Positions 1-7,331 of a DNA stretch of 25,954 bases are shown piece by piece. This stretch comes from JARRRL01 sp037380725 (lineage in GTDB: Bacteria; Pseudomonadota; Gammaproteobacteria; Pseudomonadales; JANQJO01). A program made the translations under genes and the position numbers. Numbering within the stretch: the stretch's first letter is position 1; each line of letters starts with the position of its first letter. The DNA lies in the NCBI GenBank assembly GCA_037380725.1, contig JARRRL010000026.1, positions 1 through 25,954 of the forward strand, given 5' to 3'. The notes beneath the pieces are model-generated. The model had not been told where the DNA came from, did not search any database, and was given only the letters and a program-made list of their open reading frames with translations.

Positions 1-574
1 GGTTCCTGCCCCAATCCCTTCAAGATGATAAAATGTACAATACGTCTAATAAACAATCAATAGTTGACAAATAATAACCCCTGCTGGACATTCATTCGGC
101 ATTCAAAGGAGGGTATAGATCATCGTGTTAGTGAGTTAATCCGTATATTAAGTCGCGTATAACCACCGTCTAGGGCGATCGGGGCAAATACGGATTTTTG
201 TAACTGTAAACACAAAATTTGGCAAAGCGTGAACAGCTGCACCCCTCCCTCGGGCAGATAAGACAATTTAACCTGAAGTGTTCGCGCCTGGTCAACTTCC
301 ATTGCGTGTATTCCGGCAAAGAGGGGCGCCGATACCAGGCAAAACGCAAAAGCCCCCCCGCTATCAAGAAAGCTGTCGGTTTTGATTAATATATTACCAC
401 TCTATAAAGAAGGGGGCGAAACGGATGAATAACGTCAAATATTCAATAGAACGTGAGCAATCCGTGAAAGGAGTGACAATGGCTGTCGCTTGCACCGCAT
501 CAATTATTTTAGGGGTGAGCCGTTAGGTTTTGCGCTGGCCGTCCACTCTCCACTCTGAATTGATGTTTCTCAAA
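1..574. other. Gene-poor left edge with a possible dead exported-protein start
   Basis: No intact gene was seen. On the minus strand, one frame from about 358 to 120 reads like a secretion signal (hydrophobic stretch FAFCLVSAPLFAGIHA) followed by about 60 residues ending at a stop near 120. That frame has no start codon: upstream it runs into a stop, and a run of seven C at 353-359 lies exactly where the frame would have to shift. The product is not recognised. On the plus strand a 33-codon open frame (425-526) with a purine-rich stretch upstream could be a small peptide or chance. The region probably holds a gene remnant. Confidence 0.35.
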
Positions 575-1705
575 TCAACCATCAATACTCAGATCCGAGC
601 GCGGGGTACTGCAGCAGGAGAGGATATACCCCTCGGCCAGATCTTCATCCGTGATGCCGCCGTTGTGCTGCATATCCACTTCACCGGAGACTTTTAAGAC
701 TTTGCAGGTGCCGCAGATACCAACACCACAGGCCCTGGGTATATTGAGCCCCAGTCGGTTGGCGGCGGCGTGCACGGTCTCCCCCGGAGCCGCCTGGATA
801 CTCATACCGGAAGCGGTGAAGTTGACTGTGAAGGTATCGACATCCTTGATTTCCTCGGTATGTTTGACGGCAAGCTCGGCCTGCTCCAGGGCATCCTGGT
901 TGACGGCCTCGGGCGTGGCCCCAAAAAACTCCTCATGGTAGTAGTTATCCATATCGAAGCCATTTTCAATCAGCAGATCCTTGACGGCCCTCATATAGGG
1001 GGTCGGCCCACAGCAGAAGATCCGGCGACTCATATAGTCCGGTACGATCATTTCCAGCTTGGTCTGGTCCAAATATCCCAGGTAGCCGTGCCAGGCATAA
1101 CCAATCTCAGCGCGCTCGCAGATCACGCTGAGATTGAAGTTGGGAATGCGCGAGCACATGTGTTCCAGTTCACTCCTAAAAATGAGGTCTTTCGGCGTGC
1201 GGGCGCTGTGAATGAAGGAAATATCGACATCGGAGTTTGTATCGAAATACCAACGGGCCATGGACATCAGCGGCGTAATGCCCACTCCACCGGAGAGCAT
1301 CAAGATCTTTTCGGCGGGGTGGTCGATGCAGTTGAAGTTGCCGACCGGACCGTGCACAGCCAGCTCATCCTGTTCCTTCAGATTGTCGTGCAGCCAGTTG
1401 GAAACAAACCCGCCCGACACCCGCTTTACCGTGATTGAGAAACTGTATGGCACAGAAGGTGAGCTTGAAATCGTATAAGAACGCATGATCTGCTTGCCAT
1501 CAATCTCCAGCTCCAGAGTCACGAACTGACCAGGCTTGAAGAAGAACATGACCGACTCTTCCGCGTTGAAGCAGAAGGTTTTAACGTCCCACGTCTCCTG
1601 GATGACGCGAACACAACGGACGAGGTGACGACCATTCGCCCAAACCCGAGTGGTGAGTGCGTTGAAGTAGGCTGAGGGCTCGGTGGCATTGGTGATGCTG
1701 GTCAT
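575..1705 (-). CDS. gbcB: Glycine betaine monooxygenase, reductase subunit (GbcB)
   Basis: A 376-residue electron-transfer protein that passes electrons from NAD(P)H through FAD and a plant-type 2Fe-2S centre to the Rieske oxygenase GbcA, which demethylates glycine betaine to dimethylglycine and formaldehyde. An FAD-binding barrel carries RSYT (residues 75-78). The nucleotide-binding domain has GGVGITP (139-145) and CGPTPYM (232-238). The C-terminal ferredoxin domain has Cys326, Cys331, Cys334 and Cys364 in the CX4CX2CX29C pattern. The ATG at 1703-1705 is preceded by GGAGAG. It diverges from gbcA, its expected partner, across a 1.1-kb gap. The module order (reductase then C-terminal ferredoxin) is shared with related hybrid reductases, so the GbcB name rests mainly on the adjacent gbcA and sox genes. 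The cytoplasmic location is inferred from the absence of a signal peptide. Confidence 0.92.
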   Translation of the reverse strand: MTSITNATEPSAYFNALTTRVWANGRHLVRCVRVIQETWDVKTFCFNAEESVMFFFKPGQFVTLELEIDGKQIMRSYTISSSPSVPYSFSITVKRVSGGFVSNWLHDNLKEQDELAVHGPVGNFNCIDHPAEKILMLSGGVGITPLMSMARWYFDTNSDVDISFIHSARTPKDLIFRSELEHMCSRIPNFNLSVICERAEIGYAWHGYLGYLDQTKLEMIVPDYMSRRIFCCGPTPYMRAVKDLLIENGFDMDNYYHEEFFGATPEAVNQDALEQAELAVKHTEEIKDVDTFTVNFTASGMSIQAAPGETVHAAANRLGLNIPRACGVGICGTCKVLKVSGEVDMQHNGGITDEDLAEGYILSCCSTPRSDLSIDG

Positions 1706-2019
1706 GGTTTTTCTCTCCGTTATAGGTGACGCTGCACCAATAGTCTGCGCAGACTCATTTTGGTGAAAATCGCCCTTGTCGAGTTAACCATTTACGACAC
1801 TCTGTTGATCAACTTCTCCAGCCGCCTAGCCCGTCCGCGACATCCATATCCCACTGAGTCGAATAAAAGCTGTGAATGTCGCAAATAGATAACTGGCCGC
1901 TAGGTGACTATCGAGAGTGAAGCGCGAGAACCCTGTGAGCACGAGCTCTGTACACGACAATTTTTAGTTCAAATAACACTCAGATAGTTGTATGGGTCGT
2001 AATAGTTGCATGGGTAGTA

Positions 2020-2420
2020 AATGTTGGGTAAACGGCTTCCACGCCTCACTATGCCCCCCCTCTCTATGACGGTATCCGAGAATGACGGTATCCGAGATGC
2101 TCAGCAAGCAAGGCATATCAAAGGCCACACTCTAACAACTGGAAACAACAAGCCAAACAGAGCGGTGGCCTGGGCCTGGGAAGAAACCGACCACAGAACA
2201 GTGGCCAGCGAAGGCAAAATTAAATGCCGTGACCGCTACCGCCACATTGACGGAAGCCCAACTGTGTGAGTACTATTGCCAAAGTGAAGGTCTCTATCCC
2301 GAGCAAATCAGACGCTGGAAGCAGGAATGTCTCAGTGGTCGCACGCGTTCTGAAATACGGTTTTTTACTCACAAAATCGACCGCTTAAGCAGCATTATTT
2401 ATAAAGTTATTTATTTATAG
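2020..2420 (+). pseudogene. Degenerate IS3-type transposase OrfA fragment
   Basis: Plus-strand frames encode pieces typical of the helix-turn-helix OrfA protein of IS3-like elements. They include TVSEMLSKQGISKATL, then (in another frame) LYNWKQQA, and finally LTEAQLCEYYCQSEGLYPEQ followed by IRRWKQECLSG. The pieces lie in different frames: one extra base after ACACTCTA at about 2139 breaks the frame, and there is no intact start or OrfB. A perfect 16-bp tandem duplication, ATGACGGTATCCGAGA (2066-2081 and 2082-2097), sits at the front. The fragment ends in AT-rich sequence near 2400 with no recognisable IS end. It is a fossil and cannot move. The IS3 assignment is from memory of the family. 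Confidence 0.65.
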
Positions 2421-2485
2421 AGTTATTTGTAGGGTAAAAAATTGATGCCTATACCGCAAAGCCCCTTTTTTTCAACTCCTGAAAG

Positions 2486-2520
2486 TGCACTAACATGCAC
2501 CAAAAATGCACAACATGCAC
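2486..2520. repeat. Four TGCAC words spaced about one helical turn apart
   Basis: TGCAC occurs at 2486, 2496, 2507 and 2516, spaced 10, 11 and 9 bp, about 310-340 bp before the gbcA start. Phasing by one helical turn places all copies on the same DNA face, which suits cooperative protein binding. No known factor is assigned. Confidence 0.5.
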
Positions 2521-2527
2521 TGTTTTA

Positions 2528-2586
2528 ATGCGCACTTTTATTGCGCTATTTTATTGGCGTATTTAATGCGCTATTTTATTGGCGTA
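2528..2586. repeat. 25-bp tandem repeat upstream of gbcA
   Basis: The 20-mer TGCGCTATTTTATTGGCGTA is present twice without mismatch, at 2542-2561 and 2567-2586 (period 25 bp). A shorter related copy, TGCGCACTTTTA, starts at 2528. The repeats lie about 240-300 bp upstream of the gbcA start and may be regulatory, or may be simple duplication in noncoding DNA. Confidence 0.7.
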
Positions 2587-2825
2587 AAACCGGGAGACCA
2601 TGCTTGATTATTTAACTCATTATTAAAACTCATTCTTGTACGCGTCATGCGTTTCGTGATTCATTCGCTTATTCGCGCGGGCATCATGCATGAACGCGAG
2701 GCAGATCGCAAGATATTTAAAAATAGGAGGTTGAAAAATAAGGGTTTGAAAATGGCAATAATGTAATCAATCTATTCCGCACCAGCGACAATTTATCAGT
2801 TACGCCTTTGCATAGGACCAATACA

Positions 2826-4103
2826 ATGACTGACCATGACCTTCTCAACCAGAAATACAGCCATATCAGGGAAGCTCAACAGGAAATGAGCCGACTATTG
2901 ACAGATCGCGCCCACAATTATTCGCTACCCCAAGCACTGTACAACGACCCTTTTCTGTTCCGTATCGATATGGAAGAGGTGTTCCTGAAAGAGTGGCTCT
3001 TCGTCGGTATGACTTGTGAAATTCCCACACCGGGCAACTATATAACGGTCGAAGTCGGCCAGAACCCTGTGCTGGTCGTGCGGGACAAGGACGGCGAAGT
3101 ACGAGCTTTTCACAACGTATGCCGCCATCGCGGCTCTCGGGTCTGCACCGGCAAAAAAGGCAAAGTCGCCAACCTGACCTGCCCTTACCACCAATGGATC
3201 TACGACCTAAAAGGCAACCTGATCTTAGCCAGGTCGGAGTCGGACATGGGCGACAGCTTTGACAAAAGCCAATTCGGTTTGAAACCGGCCCATTGCAAAA
3301 CCGCCGGTGGCTTTATCTACGTCTGCCTGGCCGAAGGGGAACCACCGAAAATCGATTCATATCTTGAGGCCCTGGCCGCCTATATGGAACCCTATGATAT
3401 GGAAAACGCCAAGGTCGCTACAGAATCGACCCTGGAAGAAAACGCCAACTGGAAACTGGTGATCGAAAACAACCGGGAATGCTATCACTGTTCCGGCTCG
3501 CACCCCGAGCTGCTACGCACCCTGCTCGAATGGGACGGCACCAGCGACCCTCGCGCCACGCCCGAGTTTCTGGCCCAATACGAACGCCAGGCTGCGGAAT
3601 GGGACGAAGAAGGCATTCCCCACAAACACGTCGAATTCGGCCTGCGCAACCGCATCGTCCGCATGCCGTTGAAAGAGGGCACTTCCGTCATGACCATGGA
3701 CGGCAAACCCGCCTGCACGAAAAAACTGGGCCGCATCAAAAACCAGAATCTTGGCTCCATGCGCATTCTGCACCTACCCAACTCCTGGAACCACATGCAA
3801 AGTGACCACGTTATCGTGTTTCAGGTGCAGCCAATTTCCGCCCAAAAAACCCTCGTTACCACCAAATGGCTAGTGCACAAAGATGCACAAGAAGGTGTGG
3901 ATTACGACCCGGAACGCCTTCGCCATGTCTGGGACCAAACCAACAAACAGGACCGTAACCTGGCCGAGCAGAACCAGTTGGGTATCAACTCCCTGGCCTA
4001 CCAACCTGGCCCCTATTCCGAAACGTACGAATTTGGTGTTATTAACTTTTTGGACTGGTACAGCGAGGTCGTGCTGCAGAACCTGAGACAAGACGCCTTG
4101 TAA
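2826..4103 (+). CDS. gbcA: Glycine betaine monooxygenase, Rieske oxygenase subunit (GbcA)
   Basis: A 425-residue Rieske-type non-haem iron oxygenase that hydroxylates a methyl group of glycine betaine; the product falls apart to dimethylglycine and formaldehyde. The Rieske 2Fe-2S site is clear: Cys99-X-His101 (in CRHRGS) and Cys119-X2-His122 (in CPYHQW). The catalytic-domain signature NNRECYHCSGSHPE supplies the mononuclear-iron histidines His221 and His226. I did not assign the third, acidic ligand. I chose the ATG at 2826, with AGGA eight bases upstream, over an in-frame TTG at 2808 that precedes this ribosome site. It is followed by glyA, 187 bp away, and diverges from gbcB. Related enzymes act on carnitine or stachydrine, but the sarcosine oxidase operon downstream favours glycine betaine. 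Confidence 0.94.
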   Translation: MTDHDLLNQKYSHIREAQQEMSRLLTDRAHNYSLPQALYNDPFLFRIDMEEVFLKEWLFVGMTCEIPTPGNYITVEVGQNPVLVVRDKDGEVRAFHNVCRHRGSRVCTGKKGKVANLTCPYHQWIYDLKGNLILARSESDMGDSFDKSQFGLKPAHCKTAGGFIYVCLAEGEPPKIDSYLEALAAYMEPYDMENAKVATESTLEENANWKLVIENNRECYHCSGSHPELLRTLLEWDGTSDPRATPEFLAQYERQAAEWDEEGIPHKHVEFGLRNRIVRMPLKEGTSVMTMDGKPACTKKLGRIKNQNLGSMRILHLPNSWNHMQSDHVIVFQVQPISAQKTLVTTKWLVHKDAQEGVDYDPERLRHVWDQTNKQDRNLAEQNQLGINSLAYQPGPYSETYEFGVINFLDWYSEVVLQNLRQDAL

Positions 4104-4110
4104 TTCATTA

Positions 4111-4144
4111 GCCGGGCAGAAGCCGTCCGACGCCTTTGCCCGGC
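4111..4144 (+). terminator. Hairpin just after gbcA, no T-tract
   Basis: GCCGGGCA (4111-4118) and TGCCCGGC (4137-4144) form a perfect 8-bp GC-rich stem with an 18-nt loop, 7 bp after the gbcA stop. No run of T follows, so it may protect or process the 3' end rather than terminate transcription by itself. Confidence 0.45.
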
Positions 4145-4159
4145 AATCCCGTCCTATCT

Positions 4160-4187
4160 CCTGTCGCAAATCATCGTCTCCATGTCG
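4160..4187 (+). promoter_or_regulatory. Putative operator upstream of glyA (shared with soxB)
   Basis: CCTGTCGCAAATCATC (4160-4175) followed by TGTCG at 4183-4187. The first TGTCG starts at 4162, so the two half-sites are exactly 21 bp apart in direct orientation, the spacing typical of AraC-family activator sites. The same 16-mer and the same second half-site at the same distance precede soxB (7112-7139). It lies about 100 bp before the glyA ATG. GbdR or a sarcosine-responsive AraC-type regulator is the natural candidate from Pseudomonas; neither gene is in this window. Confidence 0.65.
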
Positions 4188-4290
4188 CGCCAAAGCAGAC
4201 CACCGCACGAGCACAAGCCTACTATCCTTTCCAATCATATCCCGCACCTGGCCCTTCAGGTTTGCACTCACCCAATAGGAATTCAGAGCC

Positions 4291-5553
4291 ATGTTCGACA
4301 AGACCAAAACCATTGCCTCTTACGACGACACCCTTTGGGCGGCCATGCAAAAAGAAGCCGTTCGCCAGGAAGACCATCTGGAGCTGATCGCTTCCGAAAA
4401 CTACACCAGCCCCCTGGTCATGGAAGCCCAAGGCTCCTGCCTCACCAACAAATACGCCGAAGGCTACCCAGCCAAACGTTACTACGGCGGCTGCGAACAC
4501 GTCGACACCGTTGAACAACTCGCCATCGACCGCGCCAAGGCATTGTTTGGCGCCGACTTCGCCAACGTTCAACCACATTCCGGCTCCCAGGCCAACGCCG
4601 CCGTCTACATGGCCCTGCTCAAGCCAGGCGACACCGTCCTCGGCATGAGCCTCGCACACGGCGGCCACCTCACTCATGGAGCTCACGTCAGCTTCTCCGG
4701 CAAAATCTACAACGCCATTCAATACGGCCTTAACGAAGCTACCGGCGAAATCGACTACGACCAGGTCGAAGCCCTCGCAAAAGAACACAAACCCGGCATG
4801 ATCGTCGCTGGCTTCTCCGCCTACTCCCGCGTCGTCGACTGGGCCCGTTTCCGTGAAATCGCAGACAGCATCGGAGCCTACCTGATGGTCGACATGGCCC
4901 ACGTCGCTGGCCTCGTCGCCGCAGGCGTCTACCCCAACCCGCTGCCGCACGCCCACGTCGTCACCACCACCACGCATAAAACACTGCGCGGTCCACGGGG
5001 TGGTTTGATCCTGAGCAAAGACCAACCGGAACTGGAGAAGAAATTAAACGCCGCCATCTTCCCGGCAAGCCAAGGTGGCCCTCTGATGCACGTCATCGCC
5101 GGCAAAGCCGTCGCCTTCAAAGAGGCCGCTGAACCCGAATTCAAAGACTACCAGCAACAGGTCGTCCGCAACGCCCAAGCCATGGCCGACGTATTCATCG
5201 ACCGGGGTTACGACGTCGTCTCTGGCGGCACGGACAACCACCTGTTCCTGCTCAGCCTCGTCAAACAAGGTTTGACTGGCAAAGACGCCGACGCTGCCCT
5301 CGGCGAAGCACACATCACCGTCAACAAAAACGCCGTGCCGAATGATCCGCAATCCCCGTTCGTTACCTCCGGCCTGCGCATCGGCTCACCAGTAATCACC
5401 ACCCGTGGGTTAAAGGAAAAAGAATCCCGCGCACTCGCCGGTTGGATTTCCGATGTATTGGACGGACTTCAGGCAGGCGATGCAAGTTCAGCAATTGAAG
5501 AAGTGCGCGCGAAAGTCAGCCAGCTTTGCCTGGATTTTCCGGCTTACGGCTGA
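4291..5553 (+). CDS. glyA: Serine hydroxymethyltransferase (GlyA)
   Basis: A 420-residue PLP enzyme that interconverts glycine plus 5,10-methylene-tetrahydrofolate with serine. In this cluster it should run toward serine, using the glycine and methylene-THF produced by sarcosine oxidase. The PLP-binding lysine is Lys230 in TTTTHKTLRGPRGG. Asp201 and His204 in DMAH contact the cofactor in this family. LIASENY (32-38) and the full family length are present, so the enzyme looks complete. An AGGA lies about 10 bases before the ATG. Its position between gbcA and sdaA, 42 bp before the latter, and the operator-like block upstream suggest a catabolic glyA copy co-regulated with the sox genes; a housekeeping copy elsewhere is likely but not visible here. 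Confidence 0.97.
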   Translation: MFDKTKTIASYDDTLWAAMQKEAVRQEDHLELIASENYTSPLVMEAQGSCLTNKYAEGYPAKRYYGGCEHVDTVEQLAIDRAKALFGADFANVQPHSGSQANAAVYMALLKPGDTVLGMSLAHGGHLTHGAHVSFSGKIYNAIQYGLNEATGEIDYDQVEALAKEHKPGMIVAGFSAYSRVVDWARFREIADSIGAYLMVDMAHVAGLVAAGVYPNPLPHAHVVTTTTHKTLRGPRGGLILSKDQPELEKKLNAAIFPASQGGPLMHVIAGKAVAFKEAAEPEFKDYQQQVVRNAQAMADVFIDRGYDVVSGGTDNHLFLLSLVKQGLTGKDADAALGEAHITVNKNAVPNDPQSPFVTSGLRIGSPVITTRGLKEKESRALAGWISDVLDGLQAGDASSAIEEVRAKVSQLCLDFPAYG

Positions 5554-5595
5554 GTGTTTGCGGATTCATAAAAGACAAACCAAGGGATAACCAGC

Positions 5596-6978
5596 GTGGC
5601 CATCAGTCTATTTGATATGTTGAAAATCGGTATCGGCCCATCCAGCTCTCATACGGTTGGACCGATGGCCGCCGCACGCCGCTTTGTTCGCGGTCTTAAA
5701 AAAGACGACTTGCTCACTCAGGTCACCCGCATCGACATCCAACTGTACGGCTCACTCGGCGCCACCGGCAAAGGCCACGGCACTGGCCCCGCCGTACTCA
5801 TGGGGCTCGAAGGCCACCAGCCAGACACCATCGATCCCGACATACTGCCCCCTCGCACCGACGAAATCCGCACGCAGAGAGCACTGTCTCTGAATGGCGA
5901 GCACAGCATCGTCTTCGATGAGTCCACTGACCTCACCTATCACAAAAAAGAATCATTGCCCTACCATCCCAACGGCATGATGTTCACCGCCTTCGGCAAG
6001 CAAGGGGACACCCTCCGCCAACGCACCTACTACTCCGTAGGCGGTGGTTTTGTCGTCGACGAAAAAGCCGCCGGCGCCGACCGCATCGTTGAAGACAACA
6101 CCCCCTTGCGTTATCCGTTCAAAACCGCCGTCGATCTGTTGGAACAATGCAAGGAACATAAACTCTCCATCGCCGAAATCATGTGGGCCAACGAACAAGC
6201 CTGGCGCAGCGAAGATGACATCCGCCAAGGCATTCTTCATCTTTGGGAAGTCATGCAGGAATGCGTTCAAAACGGCATCAAAAACCAAGGCATTCTGCCC
6301 GGCGGATTGAAAGTAAAACGCCGCGCCGCTGCCTTGTACGCCTCACTGACGGACGCTAACCGACAGAACCTGATATCGCCCTCGCTCAGCGCTATGGACT
6401 GGGTCAATCTCTACGCCCTCGCCGTTAATGAAGAAAACGCCGCAGGCGGGCGCATGGTCACAGCCCCCACTAACGGCGCCGCCGGCATCATCCCCGCCGT
6501 GCTGCACTACTACTGGAACTGGTGCCCCAACGCCGACGAAGACGGCGTGATCTGCTTCCTGCTTACCGCTGCTGCCATCGGCATACTGTTCAAGGAAAAC
6601 GCCTCCATTTCCGGTGCCGAAGTTGGCTGCCAAGGCGAAGTCGGTTCCGCCTGTGCCATGGCCGCTGCCGGGCTCGCCGCCGCAACAGGAGGCACACCCG
6701 AACAAGTGGAAAATGCCGCCGAAATCGGTATGGAACATCACCTCGGCCTCACCTGCGACCCCATCGGCGGGCTCGTTCAAGTGCCCTGCATCGAGCGCAA
6801 CGCCATCGGCGCGGTCAAAGCCATCAACGCCGCCGTCATGGCATTGCACGGCAATGGCGAACATTTTGTCTCATTGGACAAAGTGATCCGCACTATGCGG
6901 GATACCGGTCGGGATATGCTCGATAAATACAAGGAAACGTCGCGCGGTGGTTTGGCTGTGAATGTGATAGAGTGCTAA
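5596..6978 (+). CDS. sdaA: L-serine ammonia-lyase, iron-sulfur type
   Basis: A 460-residue single-chain L-serine dehydratase that converts serine to pyruvate and ammonia with a 4Fe-4S cluster, feeding the betaine carbon into central metabolism. The N-terminal beta domain begins with the family signature GPSSSHT (14-20). Cluster cysteines are Cys345, Cys387 and Cys398 in the alpha domain. The protein ends on Cys460; in the Legionella enzyme the C-terminal cysteine folds back as the fourth cluster ligand, so this terminal residue is meaningful. The start is GTG at 5596 with AAGGGA upstream; the residues that follow (MAISLFDMLK) match the usual family start. It lies 42 bp after glyA and is probably co-transcribed with it. 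sdaA and sdaB cannot be told apart by sequence alone. Confidence 0.96.
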   Translation: MAISLFDMLKIGIGPSSSHTVGPMAAARRFVRGLKKDDLLTQVTRIDIQLYGSLGATGKGHGTGPAVLMGLEGHQPDTIDPDILPPRTDEIRTQRALSLNGEHSIVFDESTDLTYHKKESLPYHPNGMMFTAFGKQGDTLRQRTYYSVGGGFVVDEKAAGADRIVEDNTPLRYPFKTAVDLLEQCKEHKLSIAEIMWANEQAWRSEDDIRQGILHLWEVMQECVQNGIKNQGILPGGLKVKRRAAALYASLTDANRQNLISPSLSAMDWVNLYALAVNEENAAGGRMVTAPTNGAAGIIPAVLHYYWNWCPNADEDGVICFLLTAAAIGILFKENASISGAEVGCQGEVGSACAMAAAGLAAATGGTPEQVENAAEIGMEHHLGLTCDPIGGLVQVPCIERNAIGAVKAINAAVMALHGNGEHFVSLDKVIRTMRDTGRDMLDKYKETSRGGLAVNVIEC

Positions 6979-7000
6979 AAAGACATCGCCATCCAGATGA

Positions 7001-7034
7001 GTTTAACGGCGCGACTAGTTTAACAGCGCGACTA
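7001..7034. repeat. 17-bp tandem repeat after sdaA
   Basis: GTTTAACGGCGCGACTA (7001-7017) is followed directly by GTTTAACAGCGCGACTA (7018-7034), with one mismatch. It lies 22 bp after the sdaA stop. The function is unknown; it may be a recent slippage duplication. Confidence 0.75.
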
Positions 7035-7111
7035 TTGAATAAGCCATCTTCGCGCCTTTTTGTCTTGCTCATTCTCCAGCGTAAAGGGATTCAAACAGTT
7101 CAGGCTTTGCC

Positions 7112-7139
7112 CCTGTCGCAAATCATCAGCCCGGTGTCG
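7112..7139 (+). promoter_or_regulatory. Putative operator upstream of soxB (shared with glyA)
   Basis: CCTGTCGCAAATCATC (7112-7127) plus TGTCG at 7135-7139. The half-sites start at 7114 and 7135, again 21 bp apart. The seven intervening bases differ from the glyA copy while the half-sites and the AAATCATC core are kept, which points to conservation of a binding site. It lies about 190 bp before the soxB ATG. Confidence 0.65.
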
Positions 7140-7331
7140 TCAGCAAGCAGGTGAGCCTAGGGGGGTGGGCATACCATCTCCTCCAGCTCACTCCTTCAAG
7201 GGAGCAAGAGCCCATTGGCCGCCGCAAGACCAGCACCCTTACCGGTGCGGACCAAGGGCAGCACACAAACATGGGCCACAGAACATTCCTAGCACCCAGC
7301 CCACTCGGTTGTCACCGAAGAGGACTCAGCC

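Larger units (their letters stand above)
1706..2825. other. Long gbcB-gbcA divergent intergenic region
   Basis: About 1.1 kb separates the divergent gbcB and gbcA starts. From left to right it holds an inverted TGTCG pair (1777-1781 and 1795-1799), the 10-mer TGTCGCAAAT (1877-1886) that also occurs upstream of glyA and soxB, a degenerate transposase fragment (about 2020-2420), an array of four TGCAC words (2486-2520), and a 25-bp tandem repeat (2542-2586). Both gbc promoters must lie here. I could not assign a -35/-10 pair with confidence. Confidence 0.6.
6979..7331. other. sdaA-soxB intergenic region
   Basis: This 353-bp gap has no gene. It contains a 17-bp tandem repeat (7001-7034), a short GC stretch CGCGCC followed by five T (7051-7061) that could be part of a weak terminator after sdaA, the operator-like block (7112-7139), and a small GCACC/GGTGC hairpin (7233-7248). 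GAGGA just before 7332 is the soxB ribosome site. A soxB promoter should lie between the operator and the start. Confidence 0.6.

Noticed and set aside
2486..2586. CRISPR array
   Set aside because: Repeat units are too short and spacing too small, and there are no unique spacers or cas genes.
4104..4290. Glycine riboswitch before glyA or soxB
   Set aside because: I looked for the conserved glycine aptamer core in both leaders and did not find it; the shared block is better explained as a protein site.
4222..5025. Minus-strand open frame of 267 codons
   Set aside because: It lies opposite glyA, with repetitive Gly/Val/Asp composition typical of an antisense shadow.
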